From: an uncultured Clostridia bacterium
Lineage (GTDB): Bacteria; Bacillota; Clostridia; Oscillospirales; Acutalibacteraceae
Length of the DNA: 64,000 nt
NCBI GenBank assembly: GCA_945912145.1
Contig: CAMEBF010000001.1
Location: 531,361 to 595,360 of the forward strand
Direction: 5' to 3'
This document shows, piece after piece, positions 53,323 through 62,729 of the stretch. The position numbers were made by a program, and so were the translations under genes. Within the stretch, counting starts at the first letter, position 1. Every line of letters starts with the position of its first letter. Under the pieces are notes generated by a model. The model did not search any database. It was not told the origin of the DNA and saw only the letters and a list, made by a program, of their open reading frames with translations.

Positions 53323-54099
53323 ATGTTTACCGACACCAAGTATTTTATCATCGATATGGACGGCACATTTTATCTCGGTGACCGCATGATAGACGGTGCT
53401 GCCGATTTTATCCGTCACATTCAGAATCAAGGTAAGGACTTCTATTTCTTCACGAACAATTCCTCTCACGACGCGGCGGAATGCCTCGCGAAGCTCGAAA
53501 AGATCGGCTTTCCCGTTCCCGAAGAGAAAGTCATCATCTCGTCCCATGTCGCCATTGATTTCATCCAGCGGCACAGAAAGGGCAAAACCATTTACCTTTT
53601 AGGCAACGAAAACTTTACAAGGGACTGTGTCAAAGCAGATCTACCGCTCACAGAGGACAAGCCAGACATCGTTCTCTTAGGCTTCGATACGACGCTGACG
53701 TATGAAAAAATCAACAAGGCGGCGAATTTTCTTGCAAACGGCGCCGAATACATCGCGACGCATCCCGACAAGAACTGTCCGCTGGCGAACGGCTTTATGC
53801 CGGACACCGGGTCTATGATCGAGATGTTTTACGCTTCGACCGGCCGCCGTCCCGAGCTCATTATGGGCAAGCCTTATTCCTATACCGTCGATTTCGTAAC
53901 GGAAAATCTCGGCTGCAAGCGCGAGGAAATCTGCTTTATCGGCGACCGCCTTGAAACGGACATCGCCATTGGCATGAAGAATGGAACAAAATCCGTTCTG
54001 GTCTATTCGGGCGTCACGACGCCGGAAATGTATGCATCGTCCGACATCCGCGCCACGCTTGCCGTCAAAAATCTTTATTCTCTTTGCGAATATATCTAA
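53323..54099 (+). CDS. HAD-superfamily phosphatase (NagD/HAD-IIA type)
   Basis: 258 aa. Motif I IIDMDGTFYLG (nucleophile Asp at about 11), motif II FFTNNSS (about 46-52), a cap with ETYEK-like insert and motif IV GDRLETDI near 206-213. NagD-like enzymes dephosphorylate sugar or nucleotide monophosphates. AGGAG eight bases before the ATG, 11 bases after the membrane protein gene, so probably the same transcript. Confidence 0.92.
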   Translation: MFTDTKYFIIDMDGTFYLGDRMIDGAADFIRHIQNQGKDFYFFTNNSSHDAAECLAKLEKIGFPVPEEKVIISSHVAIDFIQRHRKGKTIYLLGNENFTRDCVKADLPLTEDKPDIVLLGFDTTLTYEKINKAANFLANGAEYIATHPDKNCPLANGFMPDTGSMIEMFYASTGRRPELIMGKPYSYTVDFVTENLGCKREEICFIGDRLETDIAIGMKNGTKSVLVYSGVTTPEMYASSDIRATLAVKNLYSLCEYI

Positions 54100-54141
54100 G
54101 TTGCACAAGAAAAATAATTGCGATTTGTAGGGTTCTGATAC

Positions 54142-54170
54142 TTTACAAGTCGCTTTTTTAATGGTACAAT
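54142..54170 (+). promoter_or_regulatory. Promoter of the GH13 gene
   Basis: TTTACA 54142-54147 and TACAAT 54165-54170, 17-base spacer, 46 bases before the ATG at 54217. Confidence 0.75.
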
Positions 54171-54216
54171 ATGTTGTATGCTATCAACAAATTCCCGTCA
54201 GAAAGGAAATGATATT

Positions 54217-55902
54217 ATGTCAGAAAACATAAAAAGATGTTGGTATAAGGAAATGGCGGTCTATCAGGTCTGGCCGCGCAGCTTCTGCGACGGCAACGGC
54301 GACGGCATCGGCGACCTGCAAGGTATTCTTTCCAAGCTCGATTACATAAAGAGTCTCGGCGTGGACGCAATCTGGTTCTCTCCGCTCTATGTCTCCCCGT
54401 TCAAGGATCACGGCTACGACATCGCCGACTATAAAAATATTTCTCCCGATTTCGGCACGATGGAGGACTTCAAAGCGGTGCTCGACGGCGCGCACGAAAG
54501 AGGGCTGAAGGTCATAATGGATCTCGTCATCAATCATACGTCCGATCAGCATTACTGGTTCCAAGAGAGCCGCAAGGGCAAGGACAATCCCTATCACGAC
54601 TACTATTTCTGGAGAAAAGGCCGCTGCGGCAACAAGCTCCCGCCCAACGACTGGAAATCCAATTTTGCCGGCGACGCCTGGGAATACGACGAAGAGGTCG
54701 GCGAATGGTATCTGCACCTGTTCGCGAAGGAACAGCCCGATCTGAATATGGATAACCCGAAAGTCCGCGAGGAAGTCAAGGATATTATGAAGTTCTGGCT
54801 CGACATGGGCGTGGACGGCTTCCGTGAGGACGTTATCACCTACATTTCCAAGCGTGAGGGACTGCCCGACGGCTTCCCCATTCCCGTTGCCGCCGGTATG
54901 GAGCATTATATGGACGGTCCGCATCTGCACGACTATCTGCTCGAGTTCCGTAAGGATGTCCTCGATCACTATGACTGCATGACAGTCGGCGAAGCGCCGA
55001 TGATGACGCCTGAAAAGGCGCTCAAGCACATCGAAGAGGGTCCCGATCAGGAGCTGAGCATGATGTTCCACTTCCAGCATATGGAAGCGGACTGTATGTT
55101 CGTCAGCTGGATCAAAATGCCCTTTAACCTCAAAAAGCTGAAAAAGGTATACACCAACTGGCAGACGAAGCTCTACGGCAAGGCATGGAACGCGCTGTAT
55201 ATCGAAAACCACGATCAGCCCCGTGTCATCAACCGCTACGGCAGTCTCAAATACCGCGAAGAGAGCGCCAAGATGCTCGCGACTATGTACATCTGCCAGA
55301 GCGGCACGCCGTTTATTTATCAGGGTCAGGAAATCGGTATGACCAATATCGGTCTGCCCACCATCGACCAGTACGACGATGTTTCCACCAAAAACATCTA
55401 CAATCTTTTCCGCAAGCTCGGTTTTTCGGATAAAAAGACGATGGAGATCGCCAAATATGCGTCGCGCGACAACGCGAGAACGCCCGTTCAGTGGACGGCA
55501 GGCAAGAACGCAGGCTTCACGACGGCAGAGAAACCGTGGTTCGCCATCAATCCCAACTATACCGAAATCAACGTCGAAGCGGCGGAGAAAGACCCGGATT
55601 CCATTCTCAACTACTACCGCAAGCTCTTAAAATTCCGCAAGGAAAACGAGATCGTGATCTACGGTCAGTACAAGGAGCATTATCATGAGCGTAAGGATCT
55701 GTTCGTCTACTCCCGTCATTATAAAGACCAGCGGTTGCTCGTCGTCTGCTCGTTCTCGGATAAGGACATGATTTTCAAAGCACCCGACGGCTTCGACATC
55801 ACGGATGCCGAAATCGCGCTGTGCAACTATCCCAATCCGAAGAACCACGGCAACGGCTGCATTCTCAAGCCCTATGAAACCAGAGTTTATATGCTGAAAT
55901 AA
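54217..55902 (+). CDS. Alpha-glucosidase / oligo-1,6-glucosidase-like (GH13 subfamily 31-like)
   Basis: 561 aa. GH13 conserved regions: DLVINHTSDQH (I), GFREDVITY (II, nucleophile Asp), GEAPM (III, acid Glu) and NHDQPR (IV, Asp). The N-terminus WYKEMAVYQVWPRSFCDGNG matches the oligo-1,6-glucosidase group. It cleaves alpha-1,4 or alpha-1,6 glucosidic bonds in small oligosaccharides and, with no signal peptide, works in the cytoplasm. GAAAGGA precedes ATG 54217. Downstream genes follow within ten bases. Confidence 0.94.
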   Translation: MSENIKRCWYKEMAVYQVWPRSFCDGNGDGIGDLQGILSKLDYIKSLGVDAIWFSPLYVSPFKDHGYDIADYKNISPDFGTMEDFKAVLDGAHERGLKVIMDLVINHTSDQHYWFQESRKGKDNPYHDYYFWRKGRCGNKLPPNDWKSNFAGDAWEYDEEVGEWYLHLFAKEQPDLNMDNPKVREEVKDIMKFWLDMGVDGFREDVITYISKREGLPDGFPIPVAAGMEHYMDGPHLHDYLLEFRKDVLDHYDCMTVGEAPMMTPEKALKHIEEGPDQELSMMFHFQHMEADCMFVSWIKMPFNLKKLKKVYTNWQTKLYGKAWNALYIENHDQPRVINRYGSLKYREESAKMLATMYICQSGTPFIYQGQEIGMTNIGLPTIDQYDDVSTKNIYNLFRKLGFSDKKTMEIAKYASRDNARTPVQWTAGKNAGFTTAEKPWFAINPNYTEINVEAAEKDPDSILNYYRKLLKFRKENEIVIYGQYKEHYHERKDLFVYSRHYKDQRLLVVCSFSDKDMIFKAPDGFDITDAEIALCNYPNPKNHGNGCILKPYETRVYMLK

Positions 55903-55911
55903 GGAGACGCC

Positions 55912-56853
55912 ATGGCAATCATCAGAAAAGAAGCCTATTTTCACTCCACGAACGGCAAGGATATGAGCCGCGTTCTGCTGTGGCTCGACGACGAAAAGGA
56001 GCCGCTCGGCGTATTCCAGATTGCGCACGGTCTGACCGACCATATGGATCGTTACGACCGCTTTGCGCGGTTCCTCGCGGAAAACGGCTTTGTTGTCTGC
56101 GGCAACGATCATATCGGTCACGGCAAGACGGCTCCCTCTATGGCAGCGCTCGGCGACTTCGGCGATCCCGATACCGACGTGCGCATGGTGGATGATATGC
56201 ACGTTCTCTATAACATCATGAGCAAGCGCTATCCCGCTCTTCCCTATTTCCTGTTCGGACATTCGATGGGCTCGTTTTTAGCGCGCATCTACGCCGCGAA
56301 TTTCGGCGACGAACTCAGCGGTCTGATTCTCTGCGGCACGACGCAGATCAGCGGTAAGCTGTCCGTTTTGCAGGAATACGTCCGTCCGCTCGGCGAAATG
56401 ATCGGCCCGGATAAATTCTCTTCCAAGGGCAGCGAAGTTCTCGGCAAGCTCACCGCGAAATATTTCAAAGAAGAGGACGAAAACGCGTGGCTGACCATCA
56501 GCATCGAAAACCGCGAAGAGGCGGACGCCGACCCGTATTTCGATTTCCCGATCACGAACGCCAGCGCGACGATGGTCGCAAAAATGCTCATCAGATGCTC
56601 GTCCGACGAATGCATCGCCGCCTGTCCGATGACGCTGCCGGTTCTGCTCATTTCCGGCGGCAAAGACCCGATCGGCTTTTTCGGCAGAGGCGTCGTCAAC
56701 CTCTGCGATAAGCTCGAACAGAACGGCGTGACGGTTGATATGCAGTTATATCCCGGTCTGCGTCATGAGATTCTCAACGAGGACGACTATCAACATATTT
56801 ACGACGATATTTTAACCTGGACCTATAGAAATTTGCAAGGAGATTATGAATGA
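55912..56853 (+). CDS. Alpha/beta hydrolase (monoacylglycerol lipase/lysophospholipase-like)
   Basis: 313 aa. Oxyanion-hole segment IAHGLTDHMDRY (about 39-50), nucleophile elbow FGHSMGS (about 119-125), then a lid region, Asp in ISGGKDPIG (about 247-255) and the catalytic His in YPGLRHEILNE (about 283). Serine aminopeptidase S33 / monoglyceride lipase type. It starts nine bases after the GH13 stop and overlaps the next gene by four bases. An esterase acting on acyl groups of sugars is plausible given the context. Confidence 0.9.
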   Translation: MAIIRKEAYFHSTNGKDMSRVLLWLDDEKEPLGVFQIAHGLTDHMDRYDRFARFLAENGFVVCGNDHIGHGKTAPSMAALGDFGDPDTDVRMVDDMHVLYNIMSKRYPALPYFLFGHSMGSFLARIYAANFGDELSGLILCGTTQISGKLSVLQEYVRPLGEMIGPDKFSSKGSEVLGKLTAKYFKEEDENAWLTISIENREEADADPYFDFPITNASATMVAKMLIRCSSDECIAACPMTLPVLLISGGKDPIGFFGRGVVNLCDKLEQNGVTVDMQLYPGLRHEILNEDDYQHIYDDILTWTYRNLQGDYE

Positions 56854-59027
56854 AAAAACCTTCCTTACACTTCGGTGAATTCACCCAGATGAGCCGTATT
56901 TTCCTGACGCAGGACGACGGCATTGACTGCGAACAAATCACATCGGCGGCATTTTGCGGCGAGACGATTTATCTGGCGACGCCTGAGTGCTACTACACCT
57001 TTGAAAACGGCAAACTGACAAAGCACGCCGGTACTGTCTCAAAATTTTTCTCGCTTGACGGCGCGTTCTATGCCGCTTCCGGCGACGATCTCTACCGCTT
57101 CGACAGCGGCAAATTCCAAAAATCCGCGTCGTTTGACGCTCCCGTGATTGACATATCAACGGGGCTTGACGGCTCGTTCTGGCTGATTACCGAAACGATG
57201 CTCTACAGGAAGAACGGCGACGATTTTGAGCCGGTTTGTCCGCTTCCCGAAGATACCGTCTGTCTGGCCGCGCTTGACGGCAAGAGCCGCTACGGCGAAA
57301 CTGTTTATGTCGGTTCAAGTACGGCGGGACTGATGTCCATGAAGGGCAAACGCCGTCATTGGTCGGAGCTGCTGCCCGATGTGACCGGCGCGCTGAGCAT
57401 GAAAATCACCTGTCTCAAAATTGACGCGATGGGGGATCTCTGGGTCGGCACCGATAAGGGACTGAACGTCTACGACGGCAAGAATTACTGGTTCTCCGAC
57501 AAAGACGTCGATTCCCTGCCCGGCGGCTCGTTCAACGATATGGTCTTTATGCCGAACGGCAAAAAATATTTCGCGACCGATACGGGACTTGTCCTGCTCA
57601 GCGAAGGCAAGCTCTCCTACTACTCCTACGGCATCTGGCTGAAGCATCCCAAAGTCAGCAAAATAGCCGTTTCCGAAAGCGGAACGATCGCCGCTGTCAC
57701 GGAACGCGGCGTCAGCGTGATTACGCCGATCCCTATGACGCTCGAGCAGAAAGCCGCCAATTTTGACGCGATCGCGGAAAAATATTTCGTCCGCAAGGAC
57801 GGCTATTCCGTCACGCGGTGCCTGCGCAAAGCCGGCGATATCGAATCCGGCTGGCTGCCGAACAGCGACAACGACGGATTGTTTACCGGGCTCTACTGCG
57901 CGAGCCAATGCTTCCGCTACCGCGTAACAGGCGACGAGACCGCCAAAGCCAACGCGACCCGAGCCATCAACGCCATGCGCAAGCTCACCGAGATCACGAA
58001 TCACCCCGGTTTTACGGCAAGAGCGATCCGCTACCTCGATGAAGAGAACTACGGCACGGGAGCCCGTGAAGAATGGCATCAGGCGGCAAGCGATCCCGAT
58101 TGCGAATGGCTCGGCGAGACTTCGAGCGACGAGATGACCGGTCATTACTTCGCCTACGCCGTCTATTACGATCTGTGCGCCGACGACGAAGAAAAGGCTT
58201 GGATCGCCGAAACGGTGCGCGCCATCACCGATCATATCATTGATAACAATTTCCGCCTGACCGATGTGGACGGCATTCCCACGACCTGGGCGAACTGGGA
58301 TCCGACGCTTCTCAACAACGACGACCGCTGGTATTTTGAGCGCGGCACCAACTCTCTGGAGATTCTCTCGTTCCTCAAAACGGCATATCACATCACCGGC
58401 GACGAAAAATATGACCGTGTATTCGACAAGCTCGTCCGCGAGCATCATTACGGCATGAACACCATGCAGTATAAAGTCGAGGACGCCCATGTCGCGCACA
58501 TCGACGATCAGCTCGATTTTATCAATATCTATCCGCTGATCCTCTATACGGAAAACGAAGCGCAGCGCGAAATCTTCAAGATGGGTCTGACGCATCACTG
58601 GAAATATGAACGCATAGAGAGCTCGCCCTTTTTCAACATTGTTTACGGCGCGCTGACGAGCAATCCGTGCGACATTGAAAACGCCGCCGTCACGCTCTCG
58701 GAAATGACGCTTGACCTGATCCGCTGGCCGGTCTACAACAGTTACCGCACGGATCTCATCTGGGATGATGAGCAGGAGGCCATCGGTCTGCCGCGTCAGC
58801 TGAAAGTCCCCGTCGAGTATCACTCCCGCTATGTGATGCACTACGACACCAGTCCGTTCTGCTGCGATTCCGGCTGTGAGGAATTCGTGGAAAAAGATGC
58901 AAGACAACTCAACCGCACCGCGTTCCTGCCGGGAACCGACGGTGCCGACGGCAAGCATATGATGATGCCGTATATCTATCTGCTTCCCTACTGGATGGGA
59001 CGCTATTACGGTCTGCTTGCCGATTAA
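56850..59027 (+). CDS. Propeller/alpha-toroid two-domain protein of unknown function
   Basis: 725 aa, no signal peptide. The N-terminal ~300 residues are beta-propeller repeats of the two-component-regulator propeller kind (for example GDLWVGTDKGLNVYDGKN about 192-209, then YFATDTGLVLLSEGKL). The C-terminal ~400 residues are helical and resemble an alpha/alpha toroid of glycoside-processing enzymes (SDNDGLFTGLYCASQCFRY about 337-355; WHQAASDPDCEWLGETSSD). The absence of a membrane or kinase domain makes a soluble enzyme more likely. Its ATG overlaps the esterase stop (ATGA). Catalytic residues are not assigned. Confidence 0.72.
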   Translation: MKKPSLHFGEFTQMSRIFLTQDDGIDCEQITSAAFCGETIYLATPECYYTFENGKLTKHAGTVSKFFSLDGAFYAASGDDLYRFDSGKFQKSASFDAPVIDISTGLDGSFWLITETMLYRKNGDDFEPVCPLPEDTVCLAALDGKSRYGETVYVGSSTAGLMSMKGKRRHWSELLPDVTGALSMKITCLKIDAMGDLWVGTDKGLNVYDGKNYWFSDKDVDSLPGGSFNDMVFMPNGKKYFATDTGLVLLSEGKLSYYSYGIWLKHPKVSKIAVSESGTIAAVTERGVSVITPIPMTLEQKAANFDAIAEKYFVRKDGYSVTRCLRKAGDIESGWLPNSDNDGLFTGLYCASQCFRYRVTGDETAKANATRAINAMRKLTEITNHPGFTARAIRYLDEENYGTGAREEWHQAASDPDCEWLGETSSDEMTGHYFAYAVYYDLCADDEEKAWIAETVRAITDHIIDNNFRLTDVDGIPTTWANWDPTLLNNDDRWYFERGTNSLEILSFLKTAYHITGDEKYDRVFDKLVREHHYGMNTMQYKVEDAHVAHIDDQLDFINIYPLILYTENEAQREIFKMGLTHHWKYERIESSPFFNIVYGALTSNPCDIENAAVTLSEMTLDLIRWPVYNSYRTDLIWDDEQEAIGLPRQLKVPVEYHSRYVMHYDTSPFCCDSGCEEFVEKDARQLNRTAFLPGTDGADGKHMMMPYIYLLPYWMGRYYGLLAD

Positions 59028-59042
59028 TCAGGAGTAAGAATC

Positions 59043-59894
59043 ATGACGCAAATTTCAGTCTATCTCAAAGCGATTCTGGCATTTCTGACGTCCGTCATCA
59101 CAAGTGTGACGATGCTCATCTGCCCCACTCCGGCCTCCACACCCGAAGCGACGCTGACAAGCGAACGCTGCTACAGCCTTGACGGCGCGTATGTCACGGG
59201 ACAGGGACTGGACTGCGAGGACGGCTATTATTACACGTCCGGCGCGCTCTCCGCATTCAGCATCGGCGGTCTTGCCAAGATCGACATGGCGACCGGTGAA
59301 ATCGTCGCGCAGAATCTTCTCGCCCTGCCGCAGGAGTTCCGCGGCAAAAACTACGACCACATCGGCGACATCGCCGTACAGGACGGCATTATCTATGCGC
59401 CGGTCGAGGACAAAGCGGAAGAATATCCGCTCATTCTCCTGTACGACGCCGAAACGCTCGAATATACCGGCACATACTATGAAATGGACGCGACCTATCT
59501 GACCGACGGCATTCCGTGGTGCGCCGTGGATGAGAATTATCTCTACGCGTCGCCCATCAATCATCCGGAGCAGATCGCCGTATTCAATCTCGCGGACATG
59601 AGCTTTTCGCATACGATACCTCTGACCGAGCCGATTCATCGCGTGCAGGCAGGCGACTGCGAAGGCGGCACGCTGTACCTCAACTGCGACCCGAAAGAGG
59701 GCAACAAAACGGTATACGCCGTCGATCTCGAAACAGGCGAAACGACGCTGCTCTTTGACCGAAACACCACGGGCTACGACACCGAGGCCGAGGGTATCTG
59801 CGTCACGACCGCCGAAGACGGAACGCTGACGTTCCATATCGCCGATTACAATAAGCTCCTCTCCACCTTTATCCGTACCTATCAGTTACACTAA
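59043..59894 (+). CDS. Secreted beta-propeller-like protein
   Basis: 283 aa. An N-terminal hydrophobic segment (about 6-26) is either a signal peptide or an anchor; the rest is beta-strand-rich with propeller-like repeats (TYLTDGIPWCAVDENYLYAS, then IAVFNLADMSFS). No catalytic motif is recognised. It is 15 bases after the 725-aa gene on the same strand and closes this run before the terminator at 59910. Confidence 0.72.
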   Translation: MTQISVYLKAILAFLTSVITSVTMLICPTPASTPEATLTSERCYSLDGAYVTGQGLDCEDGYYYTSGALSAFSIGGLAKIDMATGEIVAQNLLALPQEFRGKNYDHIGDIAVQDGIIYAPVEDKAEEYPLILLYDAETLEYTGTYYEMDATYLTDGIPWCAVDENYLYASPINHPEQIAVFNLADMSFSHTIPLTEPIHRVQAGDCEGGTLYLNCDPKEGNKTVYAVDLETGETTLLFDRNTTGYDTEAEGICVTTAEDGTLTFHIADYNKLLSTFIRTYQLH

Positions 59895-59909
59895 CCGAAT
59901 AATAATTGT

Positions 59910-59951
59910 CCCTTTCCGCTCATATATTGTAAGCGGAAAGGGGCATTTTTT
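59910..59951 (+). terminator. Terminator hairpin that overlaps the deacetylase ribosome site
   Basis: CCCTTTCCGCT (59910-59920) and AGCGGAAAGGG (59932-59942), 11-base loop, then GCATTTTTT ending at the ATG 59952. The 3' arm contains AAAGGGG, the only ribosome-site candidate for the next gene. Confidence 0.85.
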
Positions 59952-60512
59952 ATGAAAATATTATCCGTAAAATTAAAATCCGTCATTCTGACGGCGGTTA
60001 TCATTCTGGCGGTTGTCTTCGGCGTCTATTTTCTGGCGAAAGGCGTAAACGAAGCGGTCAGCGCAGAAGCCCGCATGATCCCCATTTACAACGTCGATAC
60101 CGATTCCGGCAAGGTCGCGATCACGTTCAACTGCGCCAACGGAAACGACGATATCGACAACATTTTGGCGATTCTTGAAGCTTATGACGTCAAGGCAACC
60201 TTCTTCCTGCTCGGTTCCTGGGCAGACGCGCACACAAAAGACGTCATGAAAATCGCGGAAGACGGACACGAGATCGGCTCGCATTCCTACTCCCATAAAG
60301 ACCTGCCGACGCTCTCCTACGAAGATATTCTGCTTGACTTGCAGAAATGCAACGAAACCATCCGTAATATCACCGGCGCACCGGTCACGCTCTTCCGCGC
60401 CCCCTCGGGAAGTTACGACAACAAAACCATCCACGCCGCCGAAGAACTCTGCATGACCACAATCCAGTGGGATGTGGAACCACCGGCAACAGTTGGAAAT
60501 GGCTATGTATAA
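59952..60512 (+). pseudogene. Polysaccharide deacetylase (NodB/PdaB-like), truncated at its 3' end
   Basis: 186 aa remain of a normal ~250. One N-terminal membrane anchor (about 9-28) precedes a NodB domain. Motif 2 is intact (EIGSHSYSHKDLPTL, the zinc His pair) and RAPSGSYD (motif 3) is present, but motif 1 reads ITFNCANGNDD, with Asn in place of the catalytic Asp. The sequence ends in foreign codons (ATVGNGYV) and the C-terminal motifs 4 and 5 are missing. IS66-type remnants begin about 140 bases further on, so insertion or deletion has probably removed the end. The function would have been peptidoglycan or cortex deacetylation. Confidence 0.8.
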
Positions 60513-60648
60513 GGATTTTTGGAGCTTAAGCTCTTCAATATTTTCTCATTGTTTGATTTTTGCTAACCGACGACACCTATAGGATTCCATTCAGGATAGG
60601 AATCACCCATCAGATCTTTCGTTGTAAAAAATGTAGTCTGACGACCAA

Positions 60649-61065
60649 CTGTTTGATCTCGAAAGAGAATACTCTGCACTAAGCCCGGAAGAACGATATG
60701 CACAAAGGCAGGAACGCTCCAGAAAGGTTCTTGACGATTTTTATGCATGGCTTGAAACGGTAAATCCTTCACAGGGATCCGGTCTTGCCAAAGCGGTTCA
60801 GTATGCACGGAACGAGAAGAGCATCTTTATGCTTTCCTTGAAGATCCGCAGATTCCGATAGACAACAACCTGGCCGAAAGAGCGGTAAAACCTTTTGTTA
60901 TCGCAGGAAAAACTGGCTGTTTTCCGCATCGCCGAAAGGAGCCGACGCCAGTGCTGCGCCTATTCAATTATCAATACCGCACAGGCAAACGACATTGATG
61001 TCAAAGAATATCTGACGAACATCTTCCGCACCGGCAAAAGACGGTTGCCGCTGAAATCCGAATAG
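60649..61065 (+). pseudogene. Degenerate IS66-family transposase, C-terminal remnant
   Basis: The first frame encodes REYSALSPEERY, AWLETVNPS and GLAKAVQYARNEKS. After a shift near 60825 another frame gives YAFLEDPQIPIDNNLAERAV, and after a further shift near 60912 come NWLFSASPKGADAS and NIFRTGKRRLPLKSE followed by TAG. These are typical blocks of the IS66 transposase C-terminus. At least two frameshifts make it inactive. The gap 60513-60648 contains no supported gene. Confidence 0.85.
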
Positions 61066-61067
61066 AA

Positions 61068-61160
61068 TTAACCCCCGGAGATGTCGCTTGTTTGAGAGAG
61101 CAACACTTTCTTCGGGGGTTAATTCTGTTTGCCGGGACGAGGGGTTATTTAGGGGTTACT
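61068..61160 (+). mobile_element. IS66-type 3' end sequence
   Basis: Directly after the remnant stop lies a perfect inverted repeat (TTAACCCCCG 61068-61077 with CGGGGGTTAA 61113-61122) and a G-rich tract to about 61160. The same order of features recurs at 62535-62635, so both are the right end of one element type. Confidence 0.7.
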
Positions 61161-61227
61161 TAAAATGCGAAGTTTCTGATATAACCGAATAATTAAATGT
61201 TGATAATATGGTGTAATACAAAATTTT

Positions 61228-61276
61228 CCTCCGGAAAACTGCTCATTGAATGAGTTGTTTCCCGGAGGGTCTTTTT
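61228..61276 (+). terminator. Orphan strong terminator
   Basis: CCTCCGG (61228-61234) pairs with CCGGAGG (61262-61268), with AAAC/GTTT and CTCAT/ATGAG inner stems, then GTCTTTTT. No plus-strand gene ends nearby; it may be left from the interrupted deacetylase or a lost gene. Confidence 0.8.
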
Positions 61277-61363
61277 CAGTTGTCGGGGATAATGAAGCCA
61301 GCACACTGACTACTATTGCAAATAAAATTGAAACGGCTTAAGACTTGTTTGGCCGAAAGCGAG

Positions 61364-62281
61364 TTAAACTTCACTTAGTGTTCTGACATATTCACGGATA
61401 TAACCCAAAGCTTTATATGCGTGGCTTGGACGGAAGAACATGTGACCTCCTTTATCAATGATCTTCATTTCAACATCGGCTCCTGCTTGTGAATAGGTTT
61501 CAACGGCTCTTAGAGCATACGAAATGTCAACAGTTTCATCCTGATTGCCATGGATAATCAGAACTTTTCCGGTGTATTGAGGGATGATTTCATACGGATC
61601 CATCTCAATAACATCCGTCACATATCGGCGGCCAAGTTTCATAGGACCGCACCAGAAGGTTTCGGGAACATTTTGCGGATCAAACTTCGCAAACATCATT
61701 TCGCCGCTTCTGGCATCATCGGGAATGCAGAGTGCCGGATACAGAAGAATCAGAGCGTCAACCTCTTCTTTCATTTCTGCGGCGGCGATTGCGGAAACCA
61801 AGCCTCCCTGGCTACATCCTAAAAGAATCAGTTCGTTTTCATCGGTATAGCTTTGACTTTTCGCAAATTCAATCACTGCTTTGAGGTCTTCCACTTCCGT
61901 CAAAACTGACATATCCGTACTGTCACCGTCGCTGCTTCCGACAAGTGTGCCGCCACAAAAATCGAAACAAAAGGCAGCATAGCCCATTTTGGCAAGATTC
62001 TGAGCGTGAATCTGTGAAAACATCTGATTTGCCATAAAGCCGTGACTGATAACCGCTATCGGGCAGTCGGTTTTTCCTTTCGGCAGAAAAACAGTGCCTT
62101 TTATCGTGAGACCATCACGCTCACAACTGAAACTTTCTCTTTCAACGGAGAATAAATCGGATATTTCTTCATTAAAGCTGATATCCTGAAATTGATTATC
62201 CTTGCTGCTGGCCACTGATCCGAAAAGATTAATAAATACGCAGATAAAAGACATAATAACAGCTGATATTTTTAGAGTCAT
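61364..62281 (-). CDS. Alpha/beta hydrolase (esterase/dienelactone hydrolase-like), exported
   Basis: 305 aa. N-terminal hydrophobic segment (about 5-25) suggests secretion or anchoring. The core has ISHGFMANQMF (oxyanion region), the nucleophile in LLGCSQGGLVSA (Ser), Asp in IIHGNQDETVD (about 244-254) and the catalytic His in DKGGHMFF (about 281). Substrate unknown; acyl esters are likely. It lies alone between two degenerate IS66 ends of the same orientation and may have been carried in with them. Confidence 0.88.
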   Translation of the reverse strand: MTLKISAVIMSFICVFINLFGSVASSKDNQFQDISFNEEISDLFSVERESFSCERDGLTIKGTVFLPKGKTDCPIAVISHGFMANQMFSQIHAQNLAKMGYAAFCFDFCGGTLVGSSDGDSTDMSVLTEVEDLKAVIEFAKSQSYTDENELILLGCSQGGLVSAIAAAEMKEEVDALILLYPALCIPDDARSGEMMFAKFDPQNVPETFWCGPMKLGRRYVTDVIEMDPYEIIPQYTGKVLIIHGNQDETVDISYALRAVETYSQAGADVEMKIIDKGGHMFFRPSHAYKALGYIREYVRTLSEV

Positions 62282-62441
62282 GATTCATTTCTCCCTTTGC
62301 ATTTTTATTAATTATATCACCGCGCTTTACTCCTGTCAAGAGCTACTTACTTAGGAAAACTATTCTAAGACTGAATATTCCGTCGGCGTTGAACACTGTT
62401 CAACCTGTTCGGCCGATGTGTTCATTTTTGTCCGCAGTATT

Positions 62442-62632
62442 CATCAACACAGCACAGACAAACGGTATTGATGTCAGGGAAAATATGACGAACATATCTC
62501 CGCACCGGCGAAAGACGGTTTACCGCTGAAATTTGAATAAGACATCCCCCGGAGAATGTCGCGCATTCAAGAAAGGCGATTCTTCGAGGGTTTATTCTAT
62601 TTGCCGGGACGTTAGGTTATTTTGGGGTTACC
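62442..62632 (+). pseudogene. Second degenerate IS66-family 3' end
   Basis: Parallel to 60970-61160: INTAQTNGIDV, then a shifted TNISPHRRKTV-like stretch, a stop near 62540, CATCCCCCGGAGAATGTCG with its inverse near 62585, and the tract GCCGGGACGTTAGGTTATTTTGGGGTTACC. Only the last ~190 bases remain. The gap 62282-62441 upstream holds no supported gene. Confidence 0.75.
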
Positions 62633-62729
62633 TTTGTCCGTGTGTCAAAAAAAACAGAGCATAAACACCGTTTCCGATGTCACGCTCTGCGTGGATAGCG
62701 CCAGTAAGGAATATGTCTTTCCGATTCCG

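Noticed and set aside
54220..55212. 330-codon minus-strand frame opposite the GH13 gene
   Set aside because: All GH13 catalytic motifs are on the plus strand; the antisense frame has no family features.
57315..58958. 547-codon minus-strand open frame opposite the 725-aa gene
   Set aside because: Long antisense frame caused by codon bias; the plus strand has structured repeats, a coupled start and operon context.
60563..60808. 81-codon minus-strand frame in the decayed IS66 area
   Set aside because: Its first part is antisense to the IS66 remnant and no ribosome site is seen; its last 25 codons (TTKDLMGDSYPEWNPIGVVG) look protein-like, but I cannot assign them.
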